This document shows positions 1 through 8,563 of a stretch of 64,000 nt of DNA, in pieces. A program made the translations under genes and the position numbers. This stretch comes from Gammaproteobacteria bacterium (GTDB lineage Bacteria; Pseudomonadota; Gammaproteobacteria; Pseudomonadales; Ketobacteraceae): the NCBI GenBank assembly GCA_013178375.1, contig JABLXQ010000006.1, positions 124,001-188,000 on the forward strand, written 5' to 3'. Position 1 is the first letter of the stretch, and every line of letters starts with the position of its first letter. The notes under the pieces are model-generated. The model worked only from the letters and a program-made list of their open reading frames with translations, did no database searches and had not been told where the DNA came from.

Positions 1-125
1 AGGGGCAGAAGATCGGTCTGGTGGGTTCCAGCGGCCGTGCCACCGGGCCCCACCTGTGCTGGCGTTTGAACTGGTACCAGTCGCGGCTTGATCCGCAGCT
101 GGTGACGGTTACTCCCAAGCCCTGA
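1..125 (+). CDS. M23 family metallopeptidase, C-terminal fragment
   Basis: The gene enters from the left edge; only the last 40 codons are present, ending in TGA at 123-125. The fragment carries the M23/LytM C-terminal signature (LVGSSGRATGPHLCW, then RLDPQLV), which forms the end of the catalytic domain of cell-wall endopeptidases of the lysostaphin/NlpD class. In most M23 enzymes this motif reads GPHLHW, and the second His of the HxH pair is a zinc ligand; here it is Cys (TGC). Whether the enzyme uses Cys as ligand or is inactive cannot be judged without the N-terminal part. Family assignment is fairly secure; substrate unknown. Confidence 0.75.
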   Translation, partial: GQKIGLVGSSGRATGPHLCWRLNWYQSRLDPQLVTVTPKP

Positions 126-140
126 TTTTTCAGGTGTTCT

Positions 141-1982
141 TTACTGCGGCTGCAACGACTGTGGCTGCAGCCAGCGCCGCACGGTTTCCTCGTCGATGAT
201 GGTGAGGTAGCAGGTATCCAGCGCCGGCTCCGCCAGGGTCACACGGAATTGCATCAGTTCGTCGCGACGGAAGCCGTGCACGTCGATGACGTCGCCGGGC
301 TGGTAGCGGTTCAGCACTTTTTCCAGCGAGCCGTTATCCACCCGCACGTTGTCGATGGCGATCAGCACATCCCCTGCCGAAATGCCGGCGCGGTGCGCGG
401 CGCTGCCGTTCAGCACACGTGTCACGCTGGCGCCGTGGCTGGCACTGCCGGAGCTGATGCCCAGATCCGGCCGTCGGTCCGCATTCTTGCCCGCGCTGCC
501 GCCGCTGTCACTCATCGACACCGACTTGCGCAGCGCGTATTCCACACCCGCGGAGCGCAGCCATTCCTCCAGTTGCAGTTCGGCGCTGGAATAGATCGCG
601 TGCTCGCAAAACTGCTGCAGTAATTCAAGTGCGGCCGGTGCTGCATTTTTTTCCTGCAACAGGCGCGCGCAGGTGTGCTGGATGTCGTGCTCCTGTACCG
701 GAATGCCGGTCAGACCATGGCGTTGCCACAGTGCGCGCATCACCTCGTCGAACGTTACCTGCTGGTCGCTCACCCGGCGCAACAACAAATCCAGTCCCAG
801 CGCCACCAGCGAGCCTTTAGCGTAATAACTGACGATGGCGTTGGCGCTGTTCTCATCCTGTTTGTAGAACTTGGTCCAGGCGTCGAAACTGGAATCCGCC
901 ACTGATTGCTGCAGCCGGCCGGGATTGCGCAGGATGCGGGTGATGGTTTTACCGAGCATGTCGAGATAATCAGTGGGGCTGATCAGGCCGGTGCGCACCA
1001 GCACCAGATCGTCGTAATACGACGTGATGCCTTCAAATGCCCACAGCAGCGGCGTGTGGTTTTCCTGCGCCAGATCATAGGGAATCGCGGGCGCGATCCG
1101 CTTCACATTCCAGCTGTGAAAATACTCGTGGCTGCACAGGCCCAGATAGGTGCGGTAGCAGTCGCTCATGCTGTCGGCATTTTTTGCCAGTGGCAGATCG
1201 TCGCGGCTGCAGATCAGGCTGGTGGAGGCGCGGTGTTCCAGTCCGCCGTAACCATCGCCCACTACCCAGGTGATGAAGACATAGCGTGCAAATGGTGCCG
1301 GTTCGCCGAACAGTTTGATCTGGTATTCGCAAATCACTTTCAGATCGCGGGCGATGCGCTGCAGATCGGCATTGTGCAGGCCGGTGAGGACGAAATCGTG
1401 GGGCACGCCGCAGGCATCGAAACTCACCAGCGAGAAATCCGCGATCTCCACCGGGTGATCGATCAGATCGGCGTAGTTGTCGGCGCGGTAACGGCCGAAA
1501 CCGTAACGCCGCGCACCGGCTTCAGACAGCGACGTTGCCACGCGCCAGTGCTGCGCTTCGGGAATGCGCGGGGGTTCGATATCCAGCGTGCAGGGCTGGT
1601 CTGCCTGCCCTACCACTTCCAGAAAAACACTGGAACCGTTGAAGTAGGCATGCTTCTGGTCCAGATGCGCGGCACGCACCGACAGATCCCACGCATACAC
1701 GGAATAGGTCACGGTGACCGGTGCAGTCAGTGGCGGCAGCTGCCAGGTGCTCTTGTCGATTTTGCGCAGCGCAATCGGGATACCGGCAGCGGCCGCGCTG
1801 ATTTGGGTAATGTTGCGGGCGAAATCGCGGATCATGTAACTGCCGGGAATCCAGGCGGGCAGGCGCAGAAGCTGGCCGGCGGGATCGGGTAGCGCGATGT
1901 CGAGCTGGATGCGGTAAAGATGGGCGTAGGGATCGAACGCGTCGATGCGGTAGTGGATGGCGGCAGTGGCAGATGCGGGCAT
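141..1982 (-). CDS. M61 family glycyl aminopeptidase with PDZ domain
   Basis: The product has about 613 residues, the usual size for bacterial M61 peptidases. From the N-terminus it has a beta-rich M61 domain, then a thermolysin-like catalytic core with the zinc motif HEYFH in SHEYFHSWNVKRI, followed about 28 residues later by the third-ligand region WAFEGITSYYDD. A PDZ domain lies near the C-terminus (GASVTRVLNGSAAHRAGISAGDVLIAID). M61 enzymes remove N-terminal Gly or Ala from peptides. I see no signal peptide, so a cytoplasmic location is likely. The reading frame is open to a TTG at 2018, but the ATG at 1982 is preferred because homologues begin close to the HYRI segment. It ends 15 bases from the M23 gene, convergently. 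Confidence 0.88.
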   Translation of the reverse strand: MPASATAAIHYRIDAFDPYAHLYRIQLDIALPDPAGQLLRLPAWIPGSYMIRDFARNITQISAAAAGIPIALRKIDKSTWQLPPLTAPVTVTYSVYAWDLSVRAAHLDQKHAYFNGSSVFLEVVGQADQPCTLDIEPPRIPEAQHWRVATSLSEAGARRYGFGRYRADNYADLIDHPVEIADFSLVSFDACGVPHDFVLTGLHNADLQRIARDLKVICEYQIKLFGEPAPFARYVFITWVVGDGYGGLEHRASTSLICSRDDLPLAKNADSMSDCYRTYLGLCSHEYFHSWNVKRIAPAIPYDLAQENHTPLLWAFEGITSYYDDLVLVRTGLISPTDYLDMLGKTITRILRNPGRLQQSVADSSFDAWTKFYKQDENSANAIVSYYAKGSLVALGLDLLLRRVSDQQVTFDEVMRALWQRHGLTGIPVQEHDIQHTCARLLQEKNAAPAALELLQQFCEHAIYSSAELQLEEWLRSAGVEYALRKSVSMSDSGGSAGKNADRRPDLGISSGSASHGASVTRVLNGSAAHRAGISAGDVLIAIDNVRVDNGSLEKVLNRYQPGDVIDVHGFRRDELMQFRVTLAEPALDTCYLTIIDEETVRRWLQPQSLQPQ

Positions 1983-2075
1983 GCTGGGTTCAACGCAGGC
2001 AGAGGGACATGGCGTCAAGCATACTCAACTTTGCACCATTATCCCACCGCTGCAATCCCGCCGGCGCGGGTGGCT

Positions 2076-2582
2076 TCAGCTTTGGCCCAGATAATCCATC
2101 TTGCCGATTTCCACGCCGCAATGACGCAGTATGGAATAGGCGGTGGTGCAGTGGAAATAGAAATTCGGTTGCGCAAAACCCAGCACGTAATTCATGCCCT
2201 TGAACTCGAAGGTGCTGTTGGGGAATTTCAGCACGATCTGCTTGTCTTCGCTGCCATCGATCTGTTCCGGTGTCAGTGTCTTCAGGAATTCGATGGTTTT
2301 CAGCACGCGCTGTTTCAGTTCCGGCAGCGTTTTTTCATTGTCGTCGAATTTGGGCATGTCCACGCCGGCGAGGCGTCCGCCGCAGCCTTTGGCGGTGTCG
2401 CACGCGATCTGGATCTGGGAGGAAAACGGCAGCATGTCCGGTGCCAGGCGGTAGCCCGCCAGCACGGCGGTATCGATGCGCTTGGATTCGGCGTACGCGA
2501 TCGACTTATCGATGATGCGGCCCAGATTGCCCAGCATGCGGATGAATACCGGCACAGTGGCCTGGTACATGGAAATTTGCAT
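2076..2582 (-). CDS. DUF1993 family protein
   Basis: The 168-residue product matches the DUF1993 family over its whole length: MYQATVPVFIRMLGNL at the start, a Cys-containing CDTAKGCGGRLAGV centre, and NFYFHCTTAYSILRHCGVEIGKMDYLG at the end. The family belongs to the DinB/YfiT-like four-helix superfamily, but its reaction is unknown. The ATG at 2582 has a strong ribosome binding site (AAAGGAGAG, 5 bases upstream). The gene lies upstream of the M61 gene on the same strand with a gap of about 90 bases and could be cotranscribed with it. The 244 bases upstream, up to 2826, hold no gene that I can support. Confidence 0.85.
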   Translation of the reverse strand: MQISMYQATVPVFIRMLGNLGRIIDKSIAYAESKRIDTAVLAGYRLAPDMLPFSSQIQIACDTAKGCGGRLAGVDMPKFDDNEKTLPELKQRVLKTIEFLKTLTPEQIDGSEDKQIVLKFPNSTFEFKGMNYVLGFAQPNFYFHCTTAYSILRHCGVEIGKMDYLGQS

Positions 2583-2826
2583 GGTGTCTCTCCTTTAAGA
2601 GTTGGTCCTGAAAATGAGTTCTGAAAAAAGTAAGGGGGAATCCCGGTGTGGTACAACGAAATATTGGCAGTGGCAGCTTAACAGAGGGCTAACAGGATTT
2701 GGGAGTGCCAAAAACGCCGCATCGCTGCCACCGTCCCGGGCGGATGCCCCGGCCTTATTTTGGGTGAATCATAATAGTTGGCTATAACGGCTTCTGCTGT
2801 TGGATCTTACGCTATTATTTTACTGC

Positions 2827-4782
2827 ATGAATTCCCGCAAATTTCCGTTTCGTTCTTCAGGCGCAGGACTGCTGCGCACATTGCTGGCCCTGCTGCTGAT
2901 TCTGATGTCCCGCATGGCCTTTGCGTCCCTGGTGCTGGTGCAGGATGGCACGCTTCAGCTGGCCAGTCCCGCCCACGGCAGTCAGGTGCCCCCTGCGGCT
3001 GTCCGATTCTTGCTGGAAGACCAATCCTTCGATGCTGACCGGATGCTGGCGCCGGAGCAGGACGCCCTCTGGCAGCCCCTGCCCAGAAAAGGGCTGAATT
3101 TCGGCATGCTGGACCGGGCCGTGTGGCTGCGGTTCAACGTGCACAATCCTTCGGCGCAGGCCGGCCGCTGGTTGCTGGTGATTCCCTGGTCCCAGCTCAA
3201 TCGCATCGAATTCGGTGTGCGCCAGGGCGATGGTCGCTGGAGCGAGCAGTTCGAAGCTGGATACGACGTGCATTATTCCCGGCGCTACGGCCAGCATCGT
3301 CTGTTCCAGTTTCCATTGGCGCTGGCAGCGGACGAGCAGGCCACGGTGCTGATCCGGGTGGAGGCGAAATACATCACGTTCGTACCGTTGCTGGTGTGGA
3401 CGCCGGAGGCATTCCAGCAGCAGGATTTCAGCGACAACATGGTGTATGGCATTGCCTTCGGCGTGTTGCTGGCAATGTTGCTCTACAACCTGTTGCTGTC
3501 GATGGTGCTGCGGTCCAGCAGCTACTTCCTGTATTCGGCCTATGTGTTTTCCATCATTCTGTACGAGCTGGCGGTGAGCGGGTATGGCAGCCGCTATATC
3601 TGGGCCGATTCCGCTCTCATGCAAGGCAAGGCGTTTTCGCTGTTTGCCGGGTTCAGTTTTTTTTGCGCCGGTCTTTACGTGCGCAATTTCCTGCGGCTGA
3701 AAAAGCGCGGCGGCTGGTTGCTGCATCTGAATACCTGGATCACCGGTTACTGGCTGCTGTCCTTCCTGCTGACGCTGTTTTTCACACCGTTGCTGTTGCG
3801 CAAGCTGGGCGATCCGATGGCGCTGGTCACCTGCGTCGCGGCGCTTACCACGACCATTCACCTGTGGCGCAGGGGCGATGTGTCAGCGCGCTATTTCACC
3901 ATTGCCTGGGGCCAGCTGATCCTGGCCACTATGGCGGTAGTGCTGATGTTCGAAGGCGTGCTGCCCTACGATCATTTCACGGAAAAAGCCCAGGTGGCGG
4001 GTTTCGTGCTGGAAACCCTGCTGCTGTCCTTCGCCTTGGCGGAGCGCATCAACCGTGAACGCCACCAGCGCGAGCTGCTGCAGCAGACAGCGCTGGACAT
4101 GACGCGGCAGGCCAGCGAGGAGCGGCGTGCGAAACTGGAAGCGCAGGCCGATGCCCTGGCGTTGCAGCAGCGCCACACCGATGAGCTGGAATTGCGCGTG
4201 CTGGATCGCACCGCCGAGCTGGAACGCACCATGCGCAATCTGGAACTGGCGAATCGCGAGCTGGCGAAACTGAGCGTGACCGATCCGCTCACCGGTCTGC
4301 ACAACCGCCGTTATTTCGATGAAGTGCTGGCCAGCGAAATCCAGCGTGGCCAGCGCCAGCAATCACCGGTGTCGCTGATACTGGTGGATGTGGACCATTT
4401 CAAGCGCATCAACGATACCTATGGCCACCTGATCGGTGACGAGTGCCTGAAACTGGTGGCGGCCACCCTGCGTCAGGTGGTGGTGCGTGGCACGGATCTG
4501 GTGGCCCGTTACGGTGGAGAGGAGTTTGCGGTGATCCTGCCGGGAACATCGGATGAGGACGCGCGGCTGGTGGCGGAACGCATTCGGGTCGCCATCGAAA
4601 AAACGCAGTTCATTCACGGGGGGAAACGGATTTCGTTGAATGCCAGCCTGGGCATTGCCGGGCGGATTCCAGTACAGCATGAATCCAGTGCCCGTCTGAT
4701 TGCGGCGGCGGATGAAGCGCTGTACCGGGCAAAGGAAACCGGACGCAACCGCGTGGTGGTGGCGGATCTCGCGCAGCGTTAG
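2827..4782 (+). CDS. 7TM-DISM diguanylate cyclase
   Basis: The product has 651 residues. A signal peptide (FRSSGAGLLRTLLALLLILMSRMAFA) leads into a periplasmic 7TMR-DISMED2-type beta domain, then seven membrane helices (about residues 205-400), a coiled coil (about 410-490) and a C-terminal GGDEF domain. The active-site motif is intact as RYGGEEFAVILPG. An inhibitory I-site, RGTD, lies exactly five residues before it. It should therefore make c-di-GMP from GTP under product feedback, responding to an unknown periplasmic ligand, often a carbohydrate in this class. The frame is also open to a TTG at 2800, but the ATG at 2827 starts directly at the signal peptide. It is convergent with, and 3 bases from, the next gene. 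Confidence 0.92.
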   Translation: MNSRKFPFRSSGAGLLRTLLALLLILMSRMAFASLVLVQDGTLQLASPAHGSQVPPAAVRFLLEDQSFDADRMLAPEQDALWQPLPRKGLNFGMLDRAVWLRFNVHNPSAQAGRWLLVIPWSQLNRIEFGVRQGDGRWSEQFEAGYDVHYSRRYGQHRLFQFPLALAADEQATVLIRVEAKYITFVPLLVWTPEAFQQQDFSDNMVYGIAFGVLLAMLLYNLLLSMVLRSSSYFLYSAYVFSIILYELAVSGYGSRYIWADSALMQGKAFSLFAGFSFFCAGLYVRNFLRLKKRGGWLLHLNTWITGYWLLSFLLTLFFTPLLLRKLGDPMALVTCVAALTTTIHLWRRGDVSARYFTIAWGQLILATMAVVLMFEGVLPYDHFTEKAQVAGFVLETLLLSFALAERINRERHQRELLQQTALDMTRQASEERRAKLEAQADALALQQRHTDELELRVLDRTAELERTMRNLELANRELAKLSVTDPLTGLHNRRYFDEVLASEIQRGQRQQSPVSLILVDVDHFKRINDTYGHLIGDECLKLVAATLRQVVVRGTDLVARYGGEEFAVILPGTSDEDARLVAERIRVAIEKTQFIHGGKRISLNASLGIAGRIPVQHESSARLIAAADEALYRAKETGRNRVVVADLAQR

Positions 4783-4785
4783 GTG

Positions 4786-5862
4786 TCAGCGAATGTGGCG
4801 CGCGTTGCGATTTTTGCGGACAGGCGGTAACGCTTGCAGGGATGATGACGTGCGACCGGACGACTGTGCTTCCGGATTGCGTCGCTTGCTCAGGTTGAGC
4901 CGGGCGCTGAGGGGACCAAAACCGGGCAGATGATAGACGGCGAATGTTTTGCCCCGATTGGCGGTGCAATACAGTTGCAGCGCCCGTTGCTGGTTGGGCA
5001 ATTCCAGCTGATCCGCCACATCATCGCCCAGGCAATGGCGCGCAGCGGCGGGCAACAGGTTTGCCGACAGCCGCAACTGGCGCTCAGCCGCCAGAGTGTT
5101 CAGCAATTCCGCCTGTTCCGGTCTGGGCCCGCAACCATAGCGTTGCTGCAGGCGTTGCAGCAGCTGCGCAGCCTGCTCCGGCGTTTCCGCCAGCAGACGG
5201 CCATCCACACCGGACAGCCAGGCGACATAACGGTTGAAATGATGCAGCGCCAGCTGGTCGTCGGGCTGCAGTGCCACGCCCAGCGCCGCCATGCCCTGCA
5301 CGGTCAGCAGTCCGGTCTCCAGCATTTCCAGCGCCAGCGTTTCCTGGTTGAAGGGTTCTCCCAGCGTCAGCAGGTTGCGGCCACGTCCGCGCAGTGCCCA
5401 GCGTTCCATGGCGCGGTTCAGGCGGTGTTCCATCAGCTGGCTGTGGCCCGGTCCGCCCGGCAGCAACGTGGCCGGTTGGTGCAGGCAGTTTTGCAGTTGC
5501 AGGAATTCCGTCAGCCGTTGCCCGGCGTCGATCAGGTGACAGCGAAACAGGGTGCGGATGCGCAGCAGGCCGTTGATCAGCCAGGCCAGCCGGCGTTCGC
5601 TGGCGAAACTCAGTTGCAGCTGGCGGGCGCGTTCCAGTTGGCCGTGATCGATCCAGGCCGGCACGCTGTGCAGATGGTCCAGCCATTCCTGATAAATTCC
5701 GATTTCACTCTTGGCCAGGAAGATGACTTCTTTCAGCAGACTGTCGGCGGGGATCTGGTCGATGCGCAGGGCGACGGCATCCGTCAGCGGATCGGCGCTC
5801 AGGCGCAGGCGGTTGAGCTGCGCGTCGGAATAGGGGTGGGCCGGGCGGTTGACGGCGATCAT
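4786..5862 (-). CDS. MpaB/latex-clearing-protein-like oxygenase (DUF2236)
   Basis: The product has about 358 residues, is mostly helical and has no signal peptide. The region SQLMEHRLNRAMERWALRG followed by LGEPFNQETLALEMLETG resembles the segment of latex clearing protein Lcp and fungal MpaB that holds the haem-ligating His, followed by the typical PxNQxxL helix. Characterised relatives are b-type haem oxygenases that cleave carbon-carbon double bonds of polyisoprenoids. The substrate here is unknown. The ATG at 5862 has GGGA at good spacing; an upstream GTG at 5910 would add 16 polar residues. The C-terminus is rich in Arg, Ser and Lys. Assignment rests on motif resemblance only and is moderate. 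Confidence 0.55.
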   Translation of the reverse strand: MIAVNRPAHPYSDAQLNRLRLSADPLTDAVALRIDQIPADSLLKEVIFLAKSEIGIYQEWLDHLHSVPAWIDHGQLERARQLQLSFASERRLAWLINGLLRIRTLFRCHLIDAGQRLTEFLQLQNCLHQPATLLPGGPGHSQLMEHRLNRAMERWALRGRGRNLLTLGEPFNQETLALEMLETGLLTVQGMAALGVALQPDDQLALHHFNRYVAWLSGVDGRLLAETPEQAAQLLQRLQQRYGCGPRPEQAELLNTLAAERQLRLSANLLPAAARHCLGDDVADQLELPNQQRALQLYCTANRGKTFAVYHLPGFGPLSARLNLSKRRNPEAQSSGRTSSSLQALPPVRKNRNARHIR

Positions 5863-5974
5863 GGAATAGGTCCCGCGATTTTTATTCTGTTTATGGGGCT
5901 TGATAGACACATTAATCGCAATCCCCGGCAGGGCGCAAGCCGTTGGCTGCAGGTTGTCCTAAGCCGGTTAGAAG

Positions 5975-6664
5975 TCATTGCAGGGCCGTGCCCGCGAATG
6001 GATTGCGGGCCGGCTCGCTGAGCTGGGCCAGGGTGAGCTGGTCGGCGCGGGTCTGGCTTTTGCGGATGTGCTGCAGCATGCAGGCTTCCGCCGCCTCGGC
6101 ATCCCGGTTCAGCATCAGGCGGCAGATGTCGTGGTGTTCGGCGTAGGTGTCCTCGATGCTGCTGTAGTCGGGCCAGCCCAGCCGCCGCACCACACGGATA
6201 TGATCGTTTATGTCGGTGAGGTAGCGCACCAGCGCCTCGTTGCCGCTGCCCTGGGCCAGTGCGATATGGAAGGCTTCCTCCGCCAGCTTGATGCGATCGC
6301 TGGATTCAGCGCCGAAAAACAGGTTGGCCGGGTCCCATTGAGTAGCCAGCTCCCGCAGGGCGGCGTCGGGCATGTGCACGCAGGCCAGCCGTACCGCCAG
6401 GGTTTCGATCGCCACCCGCACGTCGTAGTAATCGCGGATGCGGGCGATATCCACCACCCGCACGAAACAGCCCTGCTTGGGGCGGATGGTGATCTGCTTT
6501 TCCACTTCCAGACGCTGCAGCGCTTCCCGCACCGGGGTACGGCTGACCTGAAAATAGTCGGCCACCTGGGTTTCGGTGAAGCGGCTGCCCGGCGCCAGTT
6601 CCAGATCCAGAATCATGCTGCGCAGGGACTGGTAAATGTGCTGGGCGGTCATTTTCGATCGCAC
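5975..6664 (-). CDS. GntR family transcriptional regulator, FadR/FCD subfamily
   Basis: The 229-residue protein has an N-terminal winged helix-turn-helix (ETQVADYFQVSRTPVREALQRLE, the classic GntR recognition helix) and a C-terminal all-helical FCD ligand-binding domain with the expected metal/effector residues (ExxH-like helices and HIRVVRRLGWPDY). FCD regulators bind small carboxylates or related metabolites and usually repress a neighbouring catabolic operon. It is divergent from the biuret/permease cluster that begins at 6986, and a palindrome typical of FCD operators lies between them, so it is the likely regulator of that cluster. GTG at 6664 is preferred: AGGGAG lies 6 bases upstream, while the ATG at 6652 has no good ribosome site. 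Confidence 0.88.
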   Translation of the reverse strand: MRSKMTAQHIYQSLRSMILDLELAPGSRFTETQVADYFQVSRTPVREALQRLEVEKQITIRPKQGCFVRVVDIARIRDYYDVRVAIETLAVRLACVHMPDAALRELATQWDPANLFFGAESSDRIKLAEEAFHIALAQGSGNEALVRYLTDINDHIRVVRRLGWPDYSSIEDTYAEHHDICRLMLNRDAEAAEACMLQHIRKSQTRADQLTLAQLSEPARNPFAGTALQ

Positions 6665-6901
6665 TTCGTTCTCCCTAATGCCTACCTGGATGCCTACGCC
6701 TGAGGGGCGCCGTTGTGGAAACCATGCATTTCCCTTGCCCTTTTTTCAAGCGCAGTTGGCGTCTGCGGGCACCGGTTTTTATCACCCGGCGCCTGGCTTG
6801 CCTGTACCTGTTGCCGGATGCTCCTTCCTATCTTGCTGATTAAAAAGCTATTTCTTTGAATCTGTCGCCGTGGCCGATAGTCTGGCATAGACGATGCAAC
6901 G

Positions 6902-6911
6902 TTGTATACAA
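6902..6911. promoter_or_regulatory. Putative GntR/FCD operator palindrome
   Basis: TTGTATACAA is a perfect 10-base palindrome of the GT-N-AC form expected for FCD-type GntR regulators. It lies 75 bases before the start of the Tsx-like gene, in the 321-base divergent region 6665-6985. That region holds no supported gene. A weak sigma70-like promoter (TTGAAT at 6856-6861, TAGTCT at 6878-6883) sits just upstream, which would place the palindrome near or just after the transcription start, a usual site for repression. Confidence 0.5.
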
Positions 6912-6985
6912 CAGGTGAAAATGCGGGGGCATGTCACCTGGGTCGAGCAGAACCGCACATACCAACCAATGATTCGGGGGAGTAC

Positions 6986-7819
6986 ATGATGAAAACCGGG
7001 CACAGCCGTTCGCATTACATTTTCAACCCTCTTCGCCGCCGGGCCTGGCCCTGTCTGCTGGGTGCCCTGGGCATTCTGGCGTCGGGGGATGCCCTGGCCG
7101 GAATCGCGCAGTGGAGTTCCACCAATTTCCAGCTGCTGTATGGCGACAATTACCAGTCGATTTTTTTCAACGAGGACACCGGCAAACTGGATTCGGTGGA
7201 CGACGTGCGCAGCGTGATCACGGTGGAACACGTGAACGGCTGGAAGTACGGCGACAACTTCATGTTCTTCGACATCACCAACGCCGACCGCACCACCGAA
7301 ACCACCACCAACTACTACGGCGAAATTTCACCGCGTCTGAGTTTCGGCAAGATGACGGGCGCGAACCTGAACAAAGGTCTGCTCAACGACGTGCTGATCA
7401 CCACTACGGCGGAAATCGGCGAAGGCTTCCGCAGCAATCTGTATGGTCTGGCGGTGGACCTGAATCTGCCGGGCTTTGCATTCTTCCAGTTCAATTACTA
7501 CGTGCGCAACGACGTGGAATTCATGGGCGGTCCGGCGCCGAATGACACCGGCTCGCAGATCACGCTGGTGTGGCTGGTGCCGTTCGACATCGGTACCACC
7601 CTGTGGGCGTTTGAAGGCTTTGTCGATTACGCCTATGACGTCGATCCGGGCGAAGACAACATCATCGCTGGGCCGCGTCTGCTGATGGATGTGGGTGAAC
7701 TGTTCGGCGAAAAGGGCGCCGTGCAGGCGGGCGTGGAATACCAGATCTGGCGCAACAAGTTCAGCATCGACGGCATCGATGAGGACGTGGTGCAGGCGAT
7801 GGTGAAATTCATTTTCTGA
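6986..7819 (+). CDS. Tsx-like outer-membrane channel protein (DUF5020-like)
   Basis: The 277-residue protein has a signal peptide (R/K-rich start, hydrophobic LLGALGILASG, cleavage near DALA) followed by alternating beta strands typical of a 12-strand outer-membrane barrel. It ends in Phe (MVKFIF), as outer-membrane proteins do. Its length and the motifs near WSSTNFQLLYGDNYQ and YYGEISPRLSFGKM resemble Tsx-type nucleoside channels and the related DUF5020 group. It is the first gene of the biuret/permease cluster, so I infer that it lets the cluster's substrate across the outer membrane. The ATG at 6986 follows a strong GGGGGAG; a TTG at 6902 in the same frame overlaps the operator and is unlikely. 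Confidence 0.7.
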   Translation: MMKTGHSRSHYIFNPLRRRAWPCLLGALGILASGDALAGIAQWSSTNFQLLYGDNYQSIFFNEDTGKLDSVDDVRSVITVEHVNGWKYGDNFMFFDITNADRTTETTTNYYGEISPRLSFGKMTGANLNKGLLNDVLITTTAEIGEGFRSNLYGLAVDLNLPGFAFFQFNYYVRNDVEFMGGPAPNDTGSQITLVWLVPFDIGTTLWAFEGFVDYAYDVDPGEDNIIAGPRLLMDVGELFGEKGAVQAGVEYQIWRNKFSIDGIDEDVVQAMVKFIF

Positions 7820-7849
7820 ATTTTGACGACCAACAGGAGGATGGCCCCG

Positions 7850-8524
7850 ATGTTGAATCTGCAGGCACAACCGTCGGCACTGTCCATCGATCTGGCACGC
7901 ACTGCGTTGCTGCTGATCGACATGCAGCGGGATTTTCTGGAACCCGGTGGCTTCGGTGAATCCCTCGGCAACGATGTGTCGTTGCTGCGGGACTGCATCG
8001 AGCCTTGTCGCGCCGTGCTGGCGGCAGCCAGGGCTCAGGGCCTGCTGGTAATTCATACCCGCGAAGGCCACCGGCCGGATTTAAGCGACGCGCCGCCGGC
8101 CAAAATCAATCGCGGCGATCCGTCCGTGCGCATCGGCGCGCCGGGGCCGATGGGTCGCATCCTGATTCGCGGTGAACCCGGGCAGGACATCATTCCGGAG
8201 CTGTATCCGATTGCGGGCGAGCCGGTCATCGACAAGCCGGGCAAGGGTTCCTTCTACCAGACGGATCTGGAACTGATCCTGAAAAACCGCAACATCGACA
8301 CACTGCTGGTGGGCGGTGTCACCACGGAAGTGTGCGTGCACACCAGCGTGCGCGAAGCCAATGACCGTGGTTTTCGCTGCGTGGTGCTGGCGGATTGTTG
8401 CGGATCGTATTTTCCGGAATTCCACCGCGTTGCGTTGCAGATGGTAGCGGCGCAGGGCGGTATTTTCGGCTGGGTTTCGGATGGGGAAAAACTGAGGCAG
8501 GCGTTACAACAGGCGGGCGCTTAA
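7850..8524 (+). CDS. Isochorismatase-like amidohydrolase (candidate triuret hydrolase)
   Basis: The 224-residue cysteine hydrolase carries the isochorismatase-like triad: D24 in LLIDMQRDF, K129 in DKPGKGSF and C162 in TTEVCVHTS, with the 33-residue Lys-Cys spacing of biuret hydrolase. It is clearly a paralogue of the biuret hydrolase at 10192, sharing TREGHRPDL, [15 protein letters not shown] and VREANDRG, but it lacks that protein's N-terminal WPYNG segment and has a different loop after GHRPDL. Relatives act on triuret, biuret, guanylurea or ureidoacrylate. Sitting beside a biuret hydrolase, a triuret hydrolase (TrtA-like) role is the simplest guess, not a demonstrated one. AGGAGG lies 9 bases before the ATG at 7850; the ATG at 7841 directly abuts it. 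Confidence 0.8.
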   Translation: MLNLQAQPSALSIDLARTALLLIDMQRDFLEPGGFGESLGNDVSLLRDCIEPCRAVLAAARAQGLLVIHTREGHRPDLSDAPPAKINRGDPSVRIGAPGPMGRILIRGEPGQDIIPELYPIAGEPVIDKPGKGSFYQTDLELILKNRNIDTLLVGGVTTEVCVHTSVREANDRGFRCVVLADCCGSYFPEFHRVALQMVAAQGGIFGWVSDGEKLRQALQQAGA

Positions 8525-8563
8525 ACCAAGCGGGCTCTCACAAAAGCAAGGGGGTAACAACAG

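Noticed and set aside
906-1892. 328-codon plus-strand frame
   Set aside because: It is antisense to the M61 peptidase gene and lacks any known motif.
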